Source: Natronosporangium hydrolyticum
GTDB lineage: Bacteria > Actinomycetota > Actinomycetes > Mycobacteriales > Micromonosporaceae
Direction of reading: 5' to 3'
Assembly (NCBI RefSeq): GCF_016925615.1
Contig: NZ_CP070499.1
Span: forward strand, 3,162,001 to 3,226,000
DNA: 64,000 nucleotides
The translations under genes were made by a program, and so were the position numbers. Positions within the stretch are counted from its first letter, which is position 1. Each line of letters begins with the position of its first letter. The notes beneath the pieces were generated by a model. It had not been told where the DNA came from, did not search any database, and was given only the letters and a program-made list of their open reading frames with translations. Below, in pieces: positions 61,311 to 64,000 of the stretch.

Positions 61311-61742
61311 CTAATGCTGGCGGTTTGAGTCGTAGGTAGCGAGGCCGAGTTCAGTCCAGGCGGCGAGTAATCGTCGATCGCCCGAGGCTGCCACGAGGTC
61401 ATCGCTTCTGAGCTGCTCTGCCGACGCACAGTGCACGGCATCGTAGCCGCGCAGCTCAAGCCGGTCTGCCAGCGACGCGGCCCGGCCGACAACCAGCTCA
61501 TCGACCTCAGCCACGTCGATCTCCGACCACATCTGGTCCAACAACTGCAGGCTCCGCCGGTGCGCCGGGTCGGTGAGCCGGCCCAGTCGCCGGGCCTGGG
61601 CCAGAGCGGCAGCGGTCTCCACGTACAGAAGCCGACTCGACACCACCTCGTCGGGGTCGTCCCAGAAGCGCCGGCACACCTCGCTGGTCGGCTCGTCGAT
61701 CAACAGTGGCACGTAGGCGGAGGTGTCCAGGTAGCCGATCAC
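61311..61742 (-). CDS. PIN-domain toxin without intact antitoxin
   Basis: The 143-residue protein has the PIN acidic set in IGYLDTSAYVPLLIDEP, YVETAAALAQARR, GYDAVHCASAEQL and VAASGDRRLLAAW. GTG at 61742 overlaps a TGA that ends a short in-frame tail PVSDLVDEQRR, like the C-terminus of a Phd/VapB antitoxin, but a TAG stands immediately before it and no antitoxin body is found. An active toxin without antitoxin would be harmful, so it may be silent or controlled in trans. Confidence 0.82.
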   Translation of the reverse strand: MIGYLDTSAYVPLLIDEPTSEVCRRFWDDPDEVVSSRLLYVETAAALAQARRLGRLTDPAHRRSLQLLDQMWSEIDVAEVDELVVGRAASLADRLELRGYDAVHCASAEQLRSDDLVAASGDRRLLAAWTELGLATYDSNRQH

Positions 61743-61778
61743 CGCCGCTGCTCATCAACCAGGTCGCTGACTGGCTAC
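61743..61778 (-). pseudogene. possible C-terminal remnant of an antitoxin
   Basis: The eleven codons PVSDLVDEQRR before the TGA resemble the end of antitoxins of the Phd type; the upstream codon is TAG. The evidence is brief and rests on the GTGA overlap with the toxin. Confidence 0.35.
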
Positions 61779-61807
61779 CGCCATGGTTCGAGTAGGTAGA
61801 GAAAGTG

Positions 61808-61832
61808 GGCCGAACTATCCACAATCCGAATC
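61808..61832. repeat. 25-bp degenerate repeat, copy B
   Basis: GGCCGAACTATCCACAATCC followed by GAATC; compare copies A and C. Confidence 0.6.
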
Positions 61833-61953
61833 GCGCACAGATAGCACGCGGGCCGGTCGTGACCGGCATCGTCGGGGCTACGGCCCAAGGGCGGGGTCGG
61901 TAGGCGGCAGTTAGCTCGGCCTAGTTCGTGCCCGCCGGTGTATGATGTGGTGT

Positions 61954-62211
61954 ATGACGCGCACCAACATCTACCTCGAGGAGCGGCAGACCGCGATTCT
62001 TGACCGGATCGCTGGCGAGGAAGGTGTGTCCCGTGCCGAGGTCATCCGCCGGCTGATCGATCGAGCGCTGGCCGGCCGCGACGATGATCTCACCGCGGAC
62101 TTGGCTGCCATCGACGAGTCATTCGGCGCCCTCGGCGAGCTGGATGTGCCGGCCCGCGGCGCCAGCGATCGGGAGGCGCACCTGTCGCGCATGTGGCAGG
62201 TAGCCGCGTGA
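61954..62211 (+). CDS. RHH antitoxin (CopG/VapB-like)
   Basis: ATG at 61954 (85 aa). MTRTNIYLEERQTAILDRIAGEEGVSRAEVIRRLIDRAL is a ribbon-helix-helix DNA-binding head, followed by an acidic toxin-binding tail. Upstream, GTATGATGTG and GTGTATGA form a direct repeat (61939-61957) likely bound by the antitoxin. It overlaps the toxin gene by GTGA (62208-62211). Confidence 0.88.
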   Translation: MTRTNIYLEERQTAILDRIAGEEGVSRAEVIRRLIDRALAGRDDDLTADLAAIDESFGALGELDVPARGASDREAHLSRMWQVAA

Positions 62212-62591
62212 TCCTGATCGACAGCGATGTGCTCATCGCCCACCTTCGAGGAGTCGAGCCGGCACGTGACTGGCTCCGGAAGGCCCGGACCACCGGACCG
62301 CTCGCGGTTAGTGTCGTCTCGATCGCCGAACTCACTGGCGGTATGCGGTCGGCCGAACGGCGGGAGGTGTTTGCCTTGCTCGGAGCACTTCGCGCGGAGC
62401 CGGTCACCGAGTTGGTTGCCCGGCGTGCGGGCGAGTTCATGCGCCAGTATCGTCGCAGCCACAACGGTATCGGCATCGCCGACTACCTGATCGCCGCCAC
62501 TGCGGAGCTGCATGGACAACAGCTCGCCACCCTGAACGTGCGGCACTTCCCGATGTTCGCCGACCTGCGGCCACCGTTCGAAGTTCCGTAA
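62208..62591 (+). CDS. PIN-domain toxin (VapC)
   Basis: GTG at 62208 (127 aa) overlaps the antitoxin stop. PIN acidic sites: ILIDSDVLIAHLRG, VVSIAELTGGM, GIGIADYLIAATAEL and the C-terminal NVRHFPMFADLR, where Asn replaces the last Asp as in many VapCs. The pair with 61954-62211 is a complete type II toxin-antitoxin module. Confidence 0.9.
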   Translation: MILIDSDVLIAHLRGVEPARDWLRKARTTGPLAVSVVSIAELTGGMRSAERREVFALLGALRAEPVTELVARRAGEFMRQYRRSHNGIGIADYLIAATAELHGQQLATLNVRHFPMFADLRPPFEVP

Positions 62592-62665
62592 CTACGCTGC
62601 GGTGCTCGATGCTGTCCGGGATCTTCGTCGGCCCCGAGCATGTCCGCTGCCACATGGTCGGGGCC

Positions 62666-62745
62666 TCAGTGATCGCCGTTGACGACGCAGAAGCCGTTGC
62701 CTTCCGGATCCCGCATCCAGACATGGTCCTCGGACCGAAAACTAT
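62666..62745 (-). pseudogene. C-terminal remnant of a VOC-family protein
   Basis: In one minus-strand frame the sequence reads FRSEDHVWMRDPEGNGFCVV and ends NGDH then TGA, the last strand of a VOC/glyoxalase-like domain (compare LADPEGNEFC in the RIT passenger). Nothing of the rest of the domain is seen upstream. It is a fragment. Confidence 0.55.
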
Positions 62746-62749
62746 GGTG

Positions 62750-62774
62750 GGCCGAACTTGCCAGAATACGAACC
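62750..62774. repeat. 25-bp degenerate repeat, copy C
   Basis: GGCCGAACTTGCCAGAATAC followed by GAACC; the most divergent of the three copies. Confidence 0.5.
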
Positions 62775-62958
62775 GGACTCCCGTTCGGCGGTCACGGTTG
62801 GGGCCGTCCGGAGTCGGTCGACGACGCGCTCACTGAGATGATCTTGCGTTTGCGTCGCCGCGCGACACTGTTTAAACAGCCGACATCTGCCCTGCCTGGA
62901 GGGCAATCCCATGCTTGTCGATTCGCGAGGAGTGCTTTTGTGGTTGGTTTGCTGCGTA

Positions 62959-63231
62959 TCACTGCCGGATTACCGAATGCCGTCGCTCCCGCACCGCGTT
63001 GCTGGGCCCGGTCGGTACCTGTCGAGGCGGCGGTGCGGCCGGCGGCGGAGGAGACTGGGCGAACACAGGGCTCATCAACCCCAATGCGCGGTCGAGCTGA
63101 CCCGCGACCTGTTCAGTCAGGTCCTCCCCGTCGATGATCAGCTGGATATCGGAGACCACCCGGCGTGTAACTCCGGTGGGGCGGGTCCGGGTCTGGTGGA
63201 AGACTCGTAAGATCACCCGGGGACTTTCCAC
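62959..63231 (-). CDS. hypothetical small protein, doubtful
   Basis: The 90-codon frame starts at ATG 63231. VVSDIQLIIDGEDLTEQVAGQLDRALGLMSPV looks like real protein (strand-helix), followed by a Pro-rich tail SPPPPAAPPPRQ. It lies 43 nt after the membrane-protein gene on the same strand. The plus strand also has open frames here but with poorer composition. It could be a remnant. Confidence 0.35.
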   Translation of the reverse strand: MESPRVILRVFHQTRTRPTGVTRRVVSDIQLIIDGEDLTEQVAGQLDRALGLMSPVFAQSPPPPAAPPPRQVPTGPSNAVRERRHSVIRQ

Positions 63232-63274
63232 AGCGATGCACCAGGAGCCGTGATCGTCACGGCCCAGGCACGCG

Positions 63275-63511
63275 TCAGTTGATCGGAAGCTCCTCGACGA
63301 ACCAATCGGCCACCGAGACGACGTTAGTCAGCAGTAGGAACACCAACGCGGCCCCCAGCCCGAAGACCATCGTTTTCCAGGGCCAGCCGCCGCGTCGCAT
63401 GACTACCCGGTAGCAGCCGTGGGCCAACACCACCACGGCGAAGGCCAGCGGCAGGGCCAGTTCAAGGAAGGCCAGCCATCCGGTGATCCATGTCTGCAGC
63501 GGGCTGTCCAC
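63275..63511 (-). CDS. small two-helix membrane protein
   Basis: GTG at 63511 overlaps by one base the stop of the substrate-binding-protein remnant. The 78-residue product has two helices (WLAFLELALPLAFAVVVLAHG and MVFGLGAALVFLLLTNVVSVA) separated by a basic loop. It does not resemble an ABC permease. Function unknown; it may be all that remains of a larger gene. Confidence 0.5.
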   Translation of the reverse strand: MDSPLQTWITGWLAFLELALPLAFAVVVLAHGCYRVVMRRGGWPWKTMVFGLGAALVFLLLTNVVSVADWFVEELPIN

Positions 63512-64000
63512 TACGCGCCGGGCAGCAGGTCGAACGCCACCACGTCCCCCGGGGTAACCCCCGGCGGCACCGCGCCAGCACCTTCCAGAGTGGCGATCAT
63601 TTGCGCCACCCGTTGCCGCTCAAGGCCCCCGATGGGCGCTGGGCCGACGTAGGGAGCCATCAGCTCCAACTCGGCGGCTGCGATGTCAACATCAGTCGGT
63701 GGGTTATACACGGCCAACGAATCAGCAGCCGCCGCCGGCTCGGTGGTCGCCTCCGCCAGCCCACGCATGATCGCCGCGTTGAAGCGCCGAACCAGGTCGG
63801 GCTCCTGCAAAGCGATATCGCGGGTGGTCACATGCACCGTGCCGAACATCTGACAGCTCAGCGTAGGTGGGAAAAAGCGTCTCGATCACGCTTCCCTCCA
63901 GACCGCCGATCGTGGCGCCCTCAAGGTCGCGAGGGCGGTCGGCGGTCAGTGACAGTATCGCGGCGGTTGTCTGCTGCTGGACGGCAGACACGATCACGGT
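63511..64000 (-). pseudogene. NMT1/THI5-type ABC substrate-binding protein remnant, runs off window
   Basis: Upstream frame (from the window edge to about 63860): VSAVQQQTTAAILSLTADRPRDLEGATIGGLEG, then ETLFPTYAEL, matching the DLxGxTIG region of NMT1-like solute-binding proteins. The C-terminal part is in another frame: FGTVHVTTRDIALQEPDLVRRFNAAIMRGLAEATTEP and IGGLERQRVAQMIATLEGAG. About 90 residues usually found in between are lacking, with a frame change at about 63850. Decayed. Confidence 0.65.

Larger units (their letters stand above)
62592..62958. other. 367-bp stretch of remnants
   Basis: It holds the VOC tail (62666-62745) and repeat copy C. The rest to 62958 contains an AT-richer patch (GTTTAAAC at 62870-62877) and no supported gene. 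Confidence 0.45.

Noticed and set aside
1-64000. CRISPR array, tRNA or rRNA genes
   Set aside because: I saw no regularly spaced identical repeats, no cloverleaf with GGTTCGAnTCC arm and no rRNA-like conserved blocks.

Overview
The window is very GC-rich DNA with GTG/TTG starts, ATGA/GTGA stop-start overlaps and purine-rich ribosome sites. It carries a desferrioxamine-type siderophore operon under IdeR/DmdR-like iron boxes, ECF sigma factors with partner genes and a LuxR-type large ATPase regulator. This points to a filamentous actinomycete, most likely of the Micromonosporaceae; the genus is an inference I cannot settle from sequence alone.

Layout. 1-1121: ECF sigma factor with a lipoprotein gene cut by the window edge. 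1354-8912: secreted or membrane proteins, then a tightly packed polysaccharide locus (GT-C membrane protein, processive GT2 synthase, GH26 glycanase) converging on a GH10 xylanase (8951-10111). 10211-16483: membrane proteins and a large hybrid histidine kinase with PAS, kinase, two receiver domains and Hpt. 16498-25545: iron-regulated siderophore region (acetyltransferase, siderophore-interacting reductase, DesA-DesB-DesC-DesD, a penicillin-acylase homologue, a second DesC-like acyltransferase), followed by a FUSC-type membrane protein. 26650-28198: a 3'-truncated quinone reductase and a divergent TetR gene, bracketed by two copies of an intergenic hairpin repeat that also forms the 3' ends of adjacent coding regions. 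28198-46739: beta-lactamase-like hydrolase, flavin enzyme, LAL regulator, decayed AraC/NmrA pair, ECF42-type sigma with YCII partner, DUF998 protein, ferric-reductase-like protein with a hidden 31-codon gene, oxidoreductases, acetyltransferase, TetR/aldo-keto reductase pair, two-component system and CPBP protease.

46740-64000 looks like an accessory region. A type I restriction-modification operon (hsdM-hsdS-hsdR, minus strand) lies next to a NUDIX gene whose 5' end is missing. hsdM is split by a mobile element of about 3.9 kb: three overlapping tyrosine recombinases (a recombinase-in-trio, RIT, arrangement), a VOC passenger gene and 113-bp perfect terminal inverted repeats. Conceptual removal of the element at a shared GTCG core rejoins hsdM in frame, so the insertion is potentially reversible. 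Upstream of hsdM is a cluster of PIN-domain toxin/antitoxin genes, two pairs intact and others decayed, sprinkled with three copies of a degenerate 25-bp repeat, then gene remnants to the window end.

The best candidate for an unusual system is the RIT element sitting inside hsdM, with compound recombinase-site-like palindromes at one end. Next are the siderophore operon with duplicated DesC and an internal acylase, and the repeat-bounded quinone reductase/TetR module.
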